The notes under the pieces: model-generated
The model's input: the letters and a program-made list of their open reading frames with translations, nothing else
Databases searched by the model: none
What the model was told of the DNA's origin: nothing
Program-made: the position numbers and the translations under genes
In this document: positions 27,303-36,402 of the stretch, in pieces
Numbering within the stretch: the first letter of the stretch is position 1
How the letters are laid out: each line of letters opens with the position of its first letter
DNA from: Bacteroidales bacterium
GTDB taxonomy: Bacteria > Bacteroidota > Bacteroidia > Bacteroidales > UBA932
Reading direction: 5' to 3'
Assembly (NCBI GenBank): GCA_017960545.1
Contig: JAGCYZ010000051.1
Span: 83,784-131,575, forward strand
Length of the DNA stretch: 47,792 bases

Positions 27303-28133
27303 ATGGACAACTCAAGAATGGAAAGGATACGTTCCGCCGCGCAGTCAGTTGCGGAAAGGCTGGACGGCAGGGAGCCGCTGGTGGGCATCGTGCTTGGAAG
27401 CGGCCTCGGAGACCTGGCGGACAGGATAAAGGATCCCGTAGTAATCCCATATAACACCATCCCCGGCTTCCCCATATCCACCGCAGTGGGCCACAAGGGC
27501 AATTTCATAGTAGGACAGCTTGCGGGAAAGTGCGTCATTGCAATGCAGGGACGCTTCCACTATTACGAAGGCTACAGCATGGAACTCCTTGCCCTTCCAA
27601 TAAGGGTCATGAAACTCCTTGGCATCCAGTACCTGTTCGTTTCCAACGCGGCCGGCGCGGCCAACCCTGATTTCAGGATAAGGGATATGGTCATTATCAA
27701 GGACCACATAAACAACCTGCCTAATCCTCTCATAGGCCCCAACCTGGAGGAATTCGGGACCAGGTTCCCGGACCTTACCTGCGCCTATGACCAGGAGCTC
27801 AGGGAGAAAGCCCTTGCAATTGGAAAGAAACTCAAGATGGACCTGAAGACGGGCGTTTACTTTGCCAGCTCGGGCCCTACCTACGAAACCCCGGCCGAGG
27901 TGCGCTTCTTCCGCACCGTGGGCGCCGATATGCTTGGAATGTCCACCGTGCCTGAAGTGATCGTGGCCAGGCATTGCGGCCTTAGGGTATTCGGAGTATC
28001 CGTGATCACAAACGTAGCCAACGTCGACAACGAGCAGCAGACCTACAACGATGCGGACGACGTAGTCGCCCAGGCAGGGATGATCACGGACAAGATGTGC
28101 AAACTTTTCACTGAATTAATCAAACAGCTCTAA
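27303..28133 (+). CDS. punA: Purine nucleoside phosphorylase (trimeric, class I)
   Basis: PNP splits inosine/guanosine-type nucleosides into base and ribose-1-phosphate. The 276 residues show LGSGLGDLAD (phosphate-binding, residues 31-40), GHKGNF, QGRFHYYEGYS, VSNAAGAANPDF, GPTYETPAEVRF and FGVSVITNVAN, all hallmarks of the trimeric PNP/MTAP family. The last motif has Asn where MTA phosphorylases often have other residues, favouring 6-oxopurines. It directly follows the deaminase gene. Confidence 0.93.
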   Translation: MDNSRMERIRSAAQSVAERLDGREPLVGIVLGSGLGDLADRIKDPVVIPYNTIPGFPISTAVGHKGNFIVGQLAGKCVIAMQGRFHYYEGYSMELLALPIRVMKLLGIQYLFVSNAAGAANPDFRIRDMVIIKDHINNLPNPLIGPNLEEFGTRFPDLTCAYDQELREKALAIGKKLKMDLKTGVYFASSGPTYETPAEVRFFRTVGADMLGMSTVPEVIVARHCGLRVFGVSVITNVANVDNEQQTYNDADDVVAQAGMITDKMCKLFTELIKQL

Positions 28134-28135
28134 AT

Positions 28136-28798
28136 ATGGCTTGGTTGCTTTTCATACTGGTGATGATAGCCAGCTACATCGTCCAGATGGTCCTGTCAAG
28201 CAGGATAAACAAATACTCTCAGGTGGCAACTAACTTGACAGGCGCCCAGATTGCCCAGATGATGCTGGAAGCCAACGGCATCCACGACGTAAGCATCACC
28301 TGCATTAGCGGCACTCTCACTGACCACTACAACCCGCAGACCCGCACGGTCAACCTCAGTGAAAACATTTACAACGGCAGGAACCTGGCGGCTGCCGCAA
28401 TCGCGGCGCACGAGTGCGGCCACGTCATCCAGCACGCCACGGGCTATGCGCCGCTCAAGCTCCGCACCGCCGCCGTGCCGCTGGTAAGTTTCGCCAGCAA
28501 GAGTGTCCAGTGGATACTCCTGCTTGGAATCCTGCTCATCAACGTCACCCCTATGCTGCTGTGGCTTGGAATAGCCCTCTTTGCCATCACCACGCTGTTC
28601 AGCTTCATAACCCTTCCCGTAGAGGTCAACGCCAGCCAGAGGGCCGTTGAGTGGCTTAATTCCGCGAATATCACGGACTCCACAACCACGGCTTACGCTC
28701 ACGACGCCCTCAAATGGGCCGCCTACACATACGTTACGGCCGCTCTGGGATCCCTTGCCACCCTGCTCTACTACATAAGCATGGCCAGAAGAAATTAA
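28136..28798 (+). CDS. Membrane zinc metallopeptidase (YugP/Zn_peptidase_2)
   Basis: The 220 residues match the YugP family: an N-terminal span (MAWLLFILVMIASYIVQMVL), the zinc motif HECGHVIQH near residue 90 and two further spans (VQWILLLGILLINVTPMLLW, GIALFAITTLFSFI), followed by LPVEVNASQRAVEWL, whose Glu is the likely third ligand. The substrate is unknown. It starts 2 bases after the PNP gene and is probably cotranscribed with it. Confidence 0.88.
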   Translation: MAWLLFILVMIASYIVQMVLSSRINKYSQVATNLTGAQIAQMMLEANGIHDVSITCISGTLTDHYNPQTRTVNLSENIYNGRNLAAAAIAAHECGHVIQHATGYAPLKLRTAAVPLVSFASKSVQWILLLGILLINVTPMLLWLGIALFAITTLFSFITLPVEVNASQRAVEWLNSANITDSTTTAYAHDALKWAAYTYVTAALGSLATLLYYISMARRN

Positions 28799-28816
28799 TC
28801 ACTAAAACACCGCGAT

Positions 28817-29305
28817 ATGAAACTCCTGAAAGTAGTAGCCGCCACGATGACGGCGGTAATGCTCACCACTTCCTGTGGTGTCCTTGGACTGGGTTCCAGC
28901 AAGAAGTCCAAAGGCGTAGGCCTGGGCGCAGCCATCCTTGCGCTTTACGCAGGATACAAGCTTGCAGGAAAGATCGACCTGGGCAACCTTGGCAACATTG
29001 TCAACCTTGCCAGCATAATAAACATCCTCAGGGGCAACGCCCTGGAGGGTGACAACACTGACTTGATTGCCGGACTCATAGAAGGCTCCCAGAACACTAT
29101 CACCCCCAGCAACGCACAGGCAATAGTAGGCCTTCTGGACCAGATGTCCAAGATTGACCTGGGCAAGGTGACCACCACGGCCAAGACACTGACAAACAAC
29201 GCCACGCAGGAGGCCACGCAGGCCGCTGCGGCGTCACTTGCATCTTCGCCCGAAGTGCAGTCAGCCCTGAATACGCTTACAAGCATATTCAGGCTGATGA
29301 ACTGA
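28817..29305 (+). CDS. Small lipoprotein of unknown function
   Basis: A 162-residue protein with a lipoprotein signal (lipobox TTSC, Cys20). The mature part has a glycine-rich hydrophobic helix (VGLGAAILALYAGYKLAG), then short amphipathic repeats with IDLGN and INILRG, and an Ala/Thr-rich tail. No family recognised. It follows the zinc peptidase by 18 bases and converges on pncB. Confidence 0.7.
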   Translation: MKLLKVVAATMTAVMLTTSCGVLGLGSSKKSKGVGLGAAILALYAGYKLAGKIDLGNLGNIVNLASIINILRGNALEGDNTDLIAGLIEGSQNTITPSNAQAIVGLLDQMSKIDLGKVTTTAKTLTNNATQEATQAAAASLASSPEVQSALNTLTSIFRLMN

Positions 29306-29322
29306 CGGGATTGGGAAATACC

Positions 29323-30519
29323 CTATTGAAGCTGGGAGATGAGGTATGCGCGCTTGGCCTCGTCTCCCAACGCTTTTGTGGGATTGCAGGAGAGCTTGAT
29401 GCACTCGTGCCATACCCTGCTCTCCGTAATACGGCCGCGGGTGAGCTTGATGACTATGTTCATAGGATCCGCTCCGGTGACGTCGCAGGTGAGGAAAGTT
29501 CCCACACCGTATGAATCCTGAACGCGCCCGGCGCAGTATTTATGTATCTCTATGGCCTTGTCAATGTCAAGGCCGTTGGAGAACACCACCTGCTTGGTGG
29601 CAGGATCTATTCCAAGGTCCTTGTACTTGGCGATTATCTTCTCCGTCTGCTCGAATTCGTCTCCGCTGTCCACCCTGAGGCCCTTGTACATCATAGCCAT
29701 ACGTTTTGAAAGGTTGGAGAAGAAAACCCTGTCCCCGAAGCAGTCATACAGATAGATTCCGTTGTCCCCGTCATAAACGTCGGAAAACTTGCGCATCACG
29801 TTGTAGTTGCACTCGAACAGTCCGCTGACGTTCTCCTCGAAACTGATTAACTGATGGGACATTGTTCCCAGGGGAACCAGGTCGTATTTCATTGCAAGCC
29901 AGACATTTGAAGTGCCGGTAAACTTGCCGGGCCAGTCTGAACGGGACCTTGCCACCTGGTCCATCACCCTGATTACCATATCCTGATGGTCGAAACTGAA
30001 ACGCCTGCGGGTGCCCATATCTCCAAGGACAAGGCCTGCGGACAGTATCTTCTCCGTCTTGGCGGCGGCGCGCTTCTCCTCAAGGGCGGCATCGTATTTC
30101 TCAAAGTCGCCGCGGAGCATATGCATAAGCTCCGAAATGGAGGAGAGCAACGGCATCTCCCACATAATGGTGCTGAACCATTTGCCGCGGACTTTGATCT
30201 GCAGGTATCCTTCCTCATCCTGGCTTATCATTACTTCGGCAGGATTGAAACGGTAACCCTTCAGGTATGTGAAGTACCACAAAGGCAGGTAGATGCATTT
30301 GCGCTTCATGAATTCAACCTCCTCATCCGTGATAACCACGTCTTTCATTTTGTCCACCTGCTCCTGCAGCAGCGCTGCGAAGCCTTGGGGGTAAACCTGG
30401 TGGTTGCGGTCAAAGAAAGTGTACTCAACCTCCGCGCGGGGGTATTTCTCAAGGATATAATACTGACAGGTAAAAGTATAGAGATCGTTGTCGGTAAAAT
30501 GGGTGATGATCTGACGCAT
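29323..30519 (-). CDS. pncB: Nicotinate phosphoribosyltransferase
   Basis: PncB converts nicotinate and PRPP to nicotinate mononucleotide, the salvage entry into NAD. The 398 residues begin MRQIITHFTDNDLYTFTCQY and include FFDRNHQVYPQGFAALL, the phosphohistidine segment GTMSHQ and the C-terminal YGVGTFLTCDVTG. Length is typical of the bacterial enzyme. It follows nadE by 19 bases, so this operon encodes the first and last steps of the salvage route. Confidence 0.95.
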   Translation of the reverse strand: MRQIITHFTDNDLYTFTCQYYILEKYPRAEVEYTFFDRNHQVYPQGFAALLQEQVDKMKDVVITDEEVEFMKRKCIYLPLWYFTYLKGYRFNPAEVMISQDEEGYLQIKVRGKWFSTIMWEMPLLSSISELMHMLRGDFEKYDAALEEKRAAAKTEKILSAGLVLGDMGTRRRFSFDHQDMVIRVMDQVARSRSDWPGKFTGTSNVWLAMKYDLVPLGTMSHQLISFEENVSGLFECNYNVMRKFSDVYDGDNGIYLYDCFGDRVFFSNLSKRMAMMYKGLRVDSGDEFEQTEKIIAKYKDLGIDPATKQVVFSNGLDIDKAIEIHKYCAGRVQDSYGVGTFLTCDVTGADPMNIVIKLTRGRITESRVWHECIKLSCNPTKALGDEAKRAYLISQLQ

Positions 30520-30538
30520 CTTATTGTATGTTAATATT

Positions 30539-32095
30539 TTATAAATTCTCTAATTGGTCCATCCAAAGGGTGTTGAAGGCATCCGAAGGCATTGGCCAGG
30601 AAGTCCTTGGAGACAGGCTGACGGAGCCTACGCACGGGCCTTCCGGGCTGCAGGAACGCTTGAACTGCTGGCTGAAGAAGCGGCGTATGAAAGTCCGCAG
30701 GCAGGATTTGATGGCAGCGGCGTCATACTGGTCACTGAAAGCATAGGTTGCCTCAAGGTATATCTCCTTTGGAGTCCTTCCGTGACGCACCAGATGGTAC
30801 AGGAAAAAGTCGTGGAGTTCGTAGGGACCCAGCACATCCTCTGTCTTCTGGCCTATCTCGCCTCCTTCTCCGGGAATGAGTTCAGGGCTTACAGGGGTGT
30901 CAACTATGTCCATAAGCACAGCGCCGCAGGCCCCGGCAAAGCGGGTGCGCGCAGCGTGGCTGACTATCTCCCTCATAAGGGTCTTTGGAACGCCGCAGTT
31001 CACTCCGTAGTTGGAGATGTGGTCCCCGTTGAAAGTGCACCATCCCAGGGCTATCTCGGACATATCTCCGGTGCCCACCACAAAGGCGCCGTATTCGTTG
31101 GCAAGGTCCATAAGGATCTGCGTCCTCTCGCGCGCCTGGGCGTTCTCGTACGTGACATTTCGGTCCGAGGGGTCGTGCCCGATGTCCTTGAAATGCTGCT
31201 CCACGGCGGCTACGATGGATATCTCCTTAGAAGTGACTCCAAGAGCCTCCATTAGCGCAAGGGCGTTGCCCTTGGTGCGGTTGGAGGTGCCCAGGCCGGG
31301 CATCGTCACGGCTATGATGTTATTGCGGGGAATGGCAAGCTCGTCAAAGGCAAGGCAGGTCACCAGCAGGGCCAGGGTGCTGTCAAGGCCTCCGGAAATG
31401 CCCAGCACCGCCTTTCCGGCTTTTATGAATTCCATCCTGGCAACCAGACCGGCGGTCTGTATGCGGAGTATGTCGTCGCACCTCTGCGCCAGTTCTTCCC
31501 TGTCCTCAGGGATGAAAGGATGGCGGCGGGTGACCGGCTTTTCTTTCTCTATCTGGTTGTGAGCAGGCTCCAAGGACGTGTCAACATCGGCAAATACAAT
31601 GGTGCCTTCCCGGAGGAAACGCTCCCCTGCGGCAAGCAGGTGGCCGTTGCAATATATCAGGGAGCCTCCGGCGTAAACGCCATCGGCGGTGGACTCTCCG
31701 TATCCGCTGGGGCAATAGACATACACCTTGCGCTCCACGGACGACTTGACGGCAATCTGCTCCTTGACCTTGCGGTAGCGGGTCACCATTTCCGGAACAC
31801 AGGCACAGATGATTTCCAGGCCATCCTTTGAACAGGACTCGCATACCAGGTCAATCCCCTTCTCTGCGGACAGCTGCTTCAACTGCCACAAGGCCTTCTG
31901 CTCAGCCTCCGCAAGCAGTTTCTGTCCCGACAGCACCCCGCAGGTTGCGCCCGTGAGGAAATGAGGCGTGAACACTATCATTTTGGCGCCTTCGCTTTCC
32001 GCTTTTTCAAGCAATGCTACAGCCTGTTCATAGTTCTTACGGACATCGGCCAGCCATACCCTGGGCGTTGCCGCAGCCAATTTCATTTTTACCAT
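30539..32095 (-). CDS. nadE: NAD synthetase with a shortened, degenerate glutaminase domain
   Basis: The C-terminal two thirds is an intact NAD synthase: P-loop SGGLDST (residues 234-240), TMPGLGTSNRT, GTGDMSEIALGW and the Bacteroidetes-type end IRRFFSQQFKRS...SVSLSPR. The N-terminal nitrilase-like part is only about 180 residues instead of about 280. The catalytic glutamate position (family FPELS-TGYTC) reads TPHFLTGATC, with His45. The segments that carry the catalytic Lys and Cys in glutamine-dependent NadE are missing, and the chain resumes at VYVYCPSGYGEST. Total length is 518 against roughly 640 usually. The enzyme probably uses ammonia or a separate glutaminase. The frame is intact, so it is not a pseudogene. 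Start at 32095; an ATG 9 bases downstream is an alternative. Confidence 0.92.
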   Translation of the reverse strand: MVKMKLAAATPRVWLADVRKNYEQAVALLEKAESEGAKMIVFTPHFLTGATCGVLSGQKLLAEAEQKALWQLKQLSAEKGIDLVCESCSKDGLEIICACVPEMVTRYRKVKEQIAVKSSVERKVYVYCPSGYGESTADGVYAGGSLIYCNGHLLAAGERFLREGTIVFADVDTSLEPAHNQIEKEKPVTRRHPFIPEDREELAQRCDDILRIQTAGLVARMEFIKAGKAVLGISGGLDSTLALLVTCLAFDELAIPRNNIIAVTMPGLGTSNRTKGNALALMEALGVTSKEISIVAAVEQHFKDIGHDPSDRNVTYENAQARERTQILMDLANEYGAFVVGTGDMSEIALGWCTFNGDHISNYGVNCGVPKTLMREIVSHAARTRFAGACGAVLMDIVDTPVSPELIPGEGGEIGQKTEDVLGPYELHDFFLYHLVRHGRTPKEIYLEATYAFSDQYDAAAIKSCLRTFIRRFFSQQFKRSCSPEGPCVGSVSLSPRTSWPMPSDAFNTLWMDQLENL

Positions 32096-32111
32096 AGATG
32101 ATTAAAGTCAA

Positions 32112-32142
32112 TTGTTTTTTTGCCAATCGTTTAGTATATTTG
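32112..32142 (+). promoter_or_regulatory. Promoter (TTG-N20-TATATTTG) of the zapA operon
   Basis: TTG at 32112-32114 and TATATTTG at 32135-32142, spacing 20. The box directly abuts the nadE -7 box on the other strand. Confidence 0.7.
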
Positions 32143-32150
32143 CAAAAATA
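32143..32150 (-). promoter_or_regulatory. -7 box (TATTTTTG) of nadE-pncB
   Basis: Minus-strand TATTTTTG, 47 bases before the nadE ATG. Together with the plus-strand box it forms TATATTTGCAAAAATA. Confidence 0.5.
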
Positions 32151-32166
32151 AGGATTATCGGTCAAA

Positions 32167-32439
32167 ATGGTAGAAAGTATCAAGCAAAATTTTGAGCGTC
32201 TCATAGCCCTTTATGAAGGTGAGAAGCAAAAGAATGCCCAGCTTGCCTCCCAATTGGAGGAATACCGTGCGGCCGTGCAGTCCGGCGAACAGCAGATTAC
32301 TGATTTAAAGAGACAGATAGAGAATCTGAAACTGGCCGGGGCTTTTACCGGCAATGGCGGCAGTTCGGCCGTTGCCAAGGAGAAAATTGACAAATTGATC
32401 AGGGAGATCGACAAGTGCATCTCGTTTCTTGAAAAATAG
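32167..32439 (+). CDS. Coiled-coil protein upstream of zapA (ZapB-like)
   Basis: A 90-residue protein that is almost entirely heptad-patterned helix (residues 1-55, FERLIALYEGEKQKNAQLASQLEEY), a short Gly/Ser linker and a second helix ending IREIDKCISFLEK. It ends 2 bases before zapA. Position, size and coiled coil resemble the cell division factor ZapB, which partners ZapA at the Z-ring, but sequence similarity cannot be shown here. Confidence 0.7.
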   Translation: MVESIKQNFERLIALYEGEKQKNAQLASQLEEYRAAVQSGEQQITDLKRQIENLKLAGAFTGNGGSSAVAKEKIDKLIREIDKCISFLEK

Positions 32440-32441
32440 TT

Positions 32442-32738
32442 ATGGCAGATACTAAAGACCAAAGCATAAATATCAAGATTGCGGGCAAAACATATCCGCT
32501 CAAGGCGTCCTCCCCTGAGATGGAGCAATATATGCGTCTGGCATCGGATGCCATAAACCAGAAACTGGCTGCTTACGATGCTAAATTCGTAGGACGTGAG
32601 CTGGTTGACAAACTGGCTTTCGTCACATTGAACGAGGCCATAAGCCGCATTTCCCTCCAGAAAAAGCTCTCCTCGCTTGAAGAGCAGATCAAGAAACTCT
32701 CCGCCCAGACTTCAGATTATTTGGAGAAATTAGACTAG
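32442..32738 (+). CDS. zapA: Cell division protein ZapA
   Basis: ZapA bundles FtsZ filaments at midcell. The 98 residues have the family layout: N-terminal beta strands (SINIKIAGKTYPLKAS), the conserved YMRLASDAINQKL helix and a C-terminal coiled coil (LSSLEEQIKKLSAQTSDYLEKL). Its TAG stop forms part of the closing stem of the 6S RNA. Confidence 0.93.
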   Translation: MADTKDQSINIKIAGKTYPLKASSPEMEQYMRLASDAINQKLAAYDAKFVGRELVDKLAFVTLNEAISRISLQKKLSSLEEQIKKLSAQTSDYLEKLD

Positions 32739-32887
32739 CCGTTAGTTCCCTACCGCCGAAACAACAAGTTCCAAGGAACCGGGTGACTCACTGCCCGATG
32801 GCGGGCCGGCACAGACCGGATACCTGAAATGCGGTGGAGCCCAAATCTTATCATTAAGATTTCCGACGTAGCTACTAACGGCTTTTT
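32737..32887 (+). ncRNA. ssrS: 6S RNA (SsrS)
   Basis: 6S RNA is a long double-stranded RNA that mimics an open promoter and sequesters housekeeping RNA polymerase. Here AGCCGTTAGT (32737-32746) pairs with ACTAACGGCT (32874-32883), followed by a T run. Inside the closing stem are partly paired arms (CTACCGCC with GGTGGAG), an open central zone and a terminal CGGGCCGG-type hairpin. The total is about 150 bases. The zapA-6S order is shared with proteobacteria, and zapA-6S-rny fits Bacteroidales. A weak promoter-like GATTATTTG lies inside zapA at 32715-32723. Family assignment rests on structure and context. Confidence 0.75.
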
Positions 32888-32960
32888 ATTTCCTCTTTGA
32901 ACAGTACCTGCTTTCCGCAGCCAAGATACTGTTTAACAATATATATACACAAATACACAA

Positions 32961-34496
32961 ATGTTGTACTATATCCTGACCGCCGTAGTGGCAGCAGCGC
33001 TTGCCCTGGCTATCTATATACTCATCAAGAGAAGCACCCTCAAGGGTCAGAGCGAGGCCATAATAGAAAAGGCCCGCATCGAAGCAGAGAACATCAAGAA
33101 CGAGAAAATCTTCCAGGCCAAGGAGAAATTCCTCCAGCTCAAGGCAGACCACGAGAAACACGTCAACGAAAAGAACGCCCAGATCCGTGAGACTGAGCAG
33201 CGCCTCAAGCAGAAGGAAAACACCCTCAACCAGCAGAACAACGAACTCAACAAGCGCCTTTCCGACGCAGAGAACGCCAAGAAATCCCTTCAGGCCCAGC
33301 GGGAAATCCTCGAAAAGAAAACCGAAGAATACCACAAGCTTTCAGCCCAGGTGAACAAGCAGCTGGAGACCGTAGCCGGAATGACTGCTAACGAGGCCAA
33401 GGCAATGCTTGTGGAGAATATGAAGGCGGAAGCCCGCACAGAGGCCCAGGCCTATATCAACGAGACCATAGACGAGGCACGCCTGAACGCTGCCAAGGAA
33501 GCCAAGAGAATAGTAATCAACACCATACAGCGCACTGCAACTGAAACCGCCATTGAGAACTCCGTAACCACATTCCCTATTGAGAATGACGAGATCAAAG
33601 GCCGCATCATTGGCCGTGAGGGCCGCAACATCAGGGCCCTGGAGGCCGCCACCGGCGTTGAAATAGTTGTCGATGACACTCCTGACGCAATCCTCCTTTC
33701 CGCATTCGACCCCGTACGCAGGGAGGTGGCACGCCTTGCGCTCCACCAGCTGGTAGTGGACGGACGTATCCATCCCGCCCGCATCGAGGAGGTCGTAGGC
33801 AAAGTACGCAAGCAGTTGGAAGAGGAAATCCTTGAAACTGGAAAGCGCACCTGCATAGACCTGGGAATTCACGGAATGAACATCGAACTGGTGAAACTCA
33901 TCGGAAGGATGAAATACCGCAGTTCCTACGGCCAGAACCTGCTCCAGCACTCGCGCGAGGTTGCCAACATCAGCGCAATAATGGCCTCGGAACTTGGCCT
34001 CAACCCCAAGCTCGCAAAGAGAGCAGGCCTCCTGCACGATATCGGAAAGGTTTCAGAAGAGGATCCGGAGCTCCCTCACGCCCTTCTTGGTATGAAGCTG
34101 GCGGAGCAGTACAAAGAGCGTCCTGAGATCTGCAACGCAATCGGAGCCCACCACGAGGAGACTGAGATGACCTCCATCATCGCCCCTCTGGTCCTTGTCG
34201 GAGACGCTATCTCCGGAGCACGTCCGGGCGCCCGCAGGGAGGTTATCGAGTCCTACATCAAGAGGCTCAAGGATATGGAAGACCTTGCCAAGGCTTACCA
34301 GGGCGTGACAAAGACCTACGCCATCCAGGCAGGCCGTGAGCTCAGGGTTATCGTGGGAGCAGAAGAGGTCAGCGACGACCAGGCTGCAAAGCTTTCCACC
34401 GACATAGCACAGAAGATCCAGGAAGAGATGACTTATCCCGGACAGGTGAAGATCACCGTCATCAGGGAGACAAGGTCCGTAGCGTATGCCAAGTAA
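32961..34496 (+). CDS. rny: Ribonuclease Y
   Basis: RNase Y is a membrane-anchored endoribonuclease that starts mRNA decay. The 511 residues comprise an N-terminal span (residues 3-22), a long charged coiled coil (25-150), a KH domain with [15 protein letters not shown] (about 213-227) and an HD domain with LLHDIGK and the following AIGAHHEE. Length is typical. The last 11 bases overlap the dsbD start. It lies 74 bases downstream of the 6S RNA. Confidence 0.97.
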   Translation: MLYYILTAVVAAALALAIYILIKRSTLKGQSEAIIEKARIEAENIKNEKIFQAKEKFLQLKADHEKHVNEKNAQIRETEQRLKQKENTLNQQNNELNKRLSDAENAKKSLQAQREILEKKTEEYHKLSAQVNKQLETVAGMTANEAKAMLVENMKAEARTEAQAYINETIDEARLNAAKEAKRIVINTIQRTATETAIENSVTTFPIENDEIKGRIIGREGRNIRALEAATGVEIVVDDTPDAILLSAFDPVRREVARLALHQLVVDGRIHPARIEEVVGKVRKQLEEEILETGKRTCIDLGIHGMNIELVKLIGRMKYRSSYGQNLLQHSREVANISAIMASELGLNPKLAKRAGLLHDIGKVSEEDPELPHALLGMKLAEQYKERPEICNAIGAHHEETEMTSIIAPLVLVGDAISGARPGARREVIESYIKRLKDMEDLAKAYQGVTKTYAIQAGRELRVIVGAEEVSDDQAAKLSTDIAQKIQEEMTYPGQVKITVIRETRSVAYAK

Positions 34497-36384
34497 GTTC
34501 CTCCGCAGAATCCTGCTTACGATTCTTTCCCTGGCGGCTTGCGTGGCTGTCAGGGGGCAGTTGTTCCCCGACACCATCAAGTGGAGCACAACCGTATCGC
34601 AGGACGGGGACAGCGCTGTGATTACGTTCACAGGACGCATCCTCAGCGGCTGGCATACATATTCGCTGAAAGATCCCGACACTCCCACATATCTGGAATT
34701 CGAGACCCTGGAAGGCGCTTCGCTTGACGGAGAGCCACAGGAAACGCTCTCCGAAAGCATTTTCATAATCAAGCAGGCGCTCAAACTCAGCGGCCCCGCT
34801 AAAGTCAGCGGCACCCTCACCTGGCGCAGCTGCCAGGGCACGGACTGCCGTTCCCCGGAAGATTATGACTTTGACCTGGCAATTAACGCCCCCGCAGCTG
34901 CGGCCGAGACCGTTTCCGCAGCCACCCCTGCCGCGTCAAAGGCCAAGATTCCCGGCAGTATCTGGGCATTGATCCTGGAGGCCATCCTCTGGGGCTTTGC
35001 AATGCTGCTCACTCCTTGCGTGTTCCCTATGGTCCCAATGACCATCTCGTTCTTTATGAAAGGAAGCAAGAACAAGGCTCAGGGCAAGTTCAAGGCTGCA
35101 ATGTACGGCCTGTTCATAGTGCTTCTGTACACGGTTCCCATTTCCGTGATCATATTGATCACCTACCTTGTGGGAGGACAGAGCGTCACTGCGGACATAT
35201 TCAACTGGCTGTCAACCCACTGGCTGCCCAACCTGCTGTTCTTTGTGATTTTCATGCTGTTCGCGGCATCGTTCTTTGGCGCCTTTGAGATAACACTGCC
35301 CTCTTCTCTGGTAAACAAGAGCGACAAGAATTCAGACAAGGGAGGCCTGGCAGGAGTGTTCTTCATGGCCCTCACCCTGGTTCTGGTATCGTTCTCCTGC
35401 ACGGGCCCCATCGTGGGCACAGTGCTCATCAAATCCACCCAGGGAGAGTTCTGGACGCCTATGGTCACCATGCTGGCCTTCTCCATCGCCTTCGCCCTGC
35501 CGTTCACCCTCCTGGCGCTTTTCCCAAGCCTGCTTGAGAACCTTCCCAAGAGCGGCGGATGGCTTAACAGCGTGAAGGTAGTCCTTGGATTCATAGAACT
35601 GGCGCTGGGCCTCAAGTTCCTCAGCACGGCGGACCAGACTTACCATTGGGGTATCCTGGACAGGGAAATATACCTTGCCCTCTGGATTGTGATATTCACC
35701 CTGCTGGGCTTCTACCTGCTGGGCAAGCTTCGCTTTAAGTTCGACAGCGAACTCAAGCATATTTCCCTTGGCAGGCTGGTTCTGGCAATAATAGATTTCG
35801 CGTTCGTCGTATATCTTATCCCCGGAATGTGGGGCGCCCCGCTCAAGGGCATCTCGGGCTACCTGCCCCCTATGGAAACCCAGGATTTCGTTCTAGGAAA
35901 ATATACGCCGCAGGCCGCCTTCCCTACGGAAGAGACAGCAAGCCTCAACGCACCTCTGGAACTTGCGCAGGGGCTCAGGGGCTACGCCACCCTTGAAGAG
36001 GGCCTGGCACAGGCCAAGGCCGCCGGAAAGCCCGTATTCGTGGACATTACCGGCTACGGCTGCGTCAATTGCAGGGAGATGGAGGCGCGCGTATGGAGTG
36101 ACCCTCAGGTGCACGGCATCCTCAACGACAAATACGTGATAGTGGCCCTGCACACGGATGACAAGACAAAACTCCCCCAGAGCCAATGGATGACTACTCC
36201 CGCCGGAAAGGTCCTCAAAGACCGCGGAAGGATCAATTCCTATATCGTAAGGGAGCGCTTCGGCGTAAACGCGCAGCCTAACTACGCGCTGCTGTCTCCT
36301 GACGGAGAGCTGCTCGCGCCCATACGCGGATACGACCTCAGCATACCGGGATTCGTAGAATTCCTGGAGCAAGGCCTCAAGTAA
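34486..36384 (+). CDS. dsbD: Thiol:disulfide interchange protein DsbD
   Basis: DsbD passes electrons from cytoplasmic thioredoxin across the inner membrane to periplasmic thiols. The 632 residues show a signal peptide (cleavage near VRGQ), an N-terminal DsbD-alpha domain with the Cys pair in [12 protein letters not shown], and an eight-span core with [10 protein letters not shown] and [10 protein letters not shown] supplying the membrane cysteines. The C-terminal thioredoxin domain has Cys526 and Cys529 in [11 protein letters not shown]. All three redox centres are therefore present. It overlaps rny by 11 bases. Confidence 0.95.
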   Translation: MPSKFLRRILLTILSLAACVAVRGQLFPDTIKWSTTVSQDGDSAVITFTGRILSGWHTYSLKDPDTPTYLEFETLEGASLDGEPQETLSESIFIIKQALKLSGPAKVSGTLTWRSCQGTDCRSPEDYDFDLAINAPAAAAETVSAATPAASKAKIPGSIWALILEAILWGFAMLLTPCVFPMVPMTISFFMKGSKNKAQGKFKAAMYGLFIVLLYTVPISVIILITYLVGGQSVTADIFNWLSTHWLPNLLFFVIFMLFAASFFGAFEITLPSSLVNKSDKNSDKGGLAGVFFMALTLVLVSFSCTGPIVGTVLIKSTQGEFWTPMVTMLAFSIAFALPFTLLALFPSLLENLPKSGGWLNSVKVVLGFIELALGLKFLSTADQTYHWGILDREIYLALWIVIFTLLGFYLLGKLRFKFDSELKHISLGRLVLAIIDFAFVVYLIPGMWGAPLKGISGYLPPMETQDFVLGKYTPQAAFPTEETASLNAPLELAQGLRGYATLEEGLAQAKAAGKPVFVDITGYGCVNCREMEARVWSDPQVHGILNDKYVIVALHTDDKTKLPQSQWMTTPAGKVLKDRGRINSYIVRERFGVNAQPNYALLSPDGELLAPIRGYDLSIPGFVEFLEQGLK

Positions 36385-36402
36385 AGGCTGAAATTTCCGT
36401 TA

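Noticed and set aside
30539-32095. nadE as a pseudogene
   Set aside because: The frame is continuous, the synthase domain is intact and there is no internal stop; only the glutaminase part is reduced.
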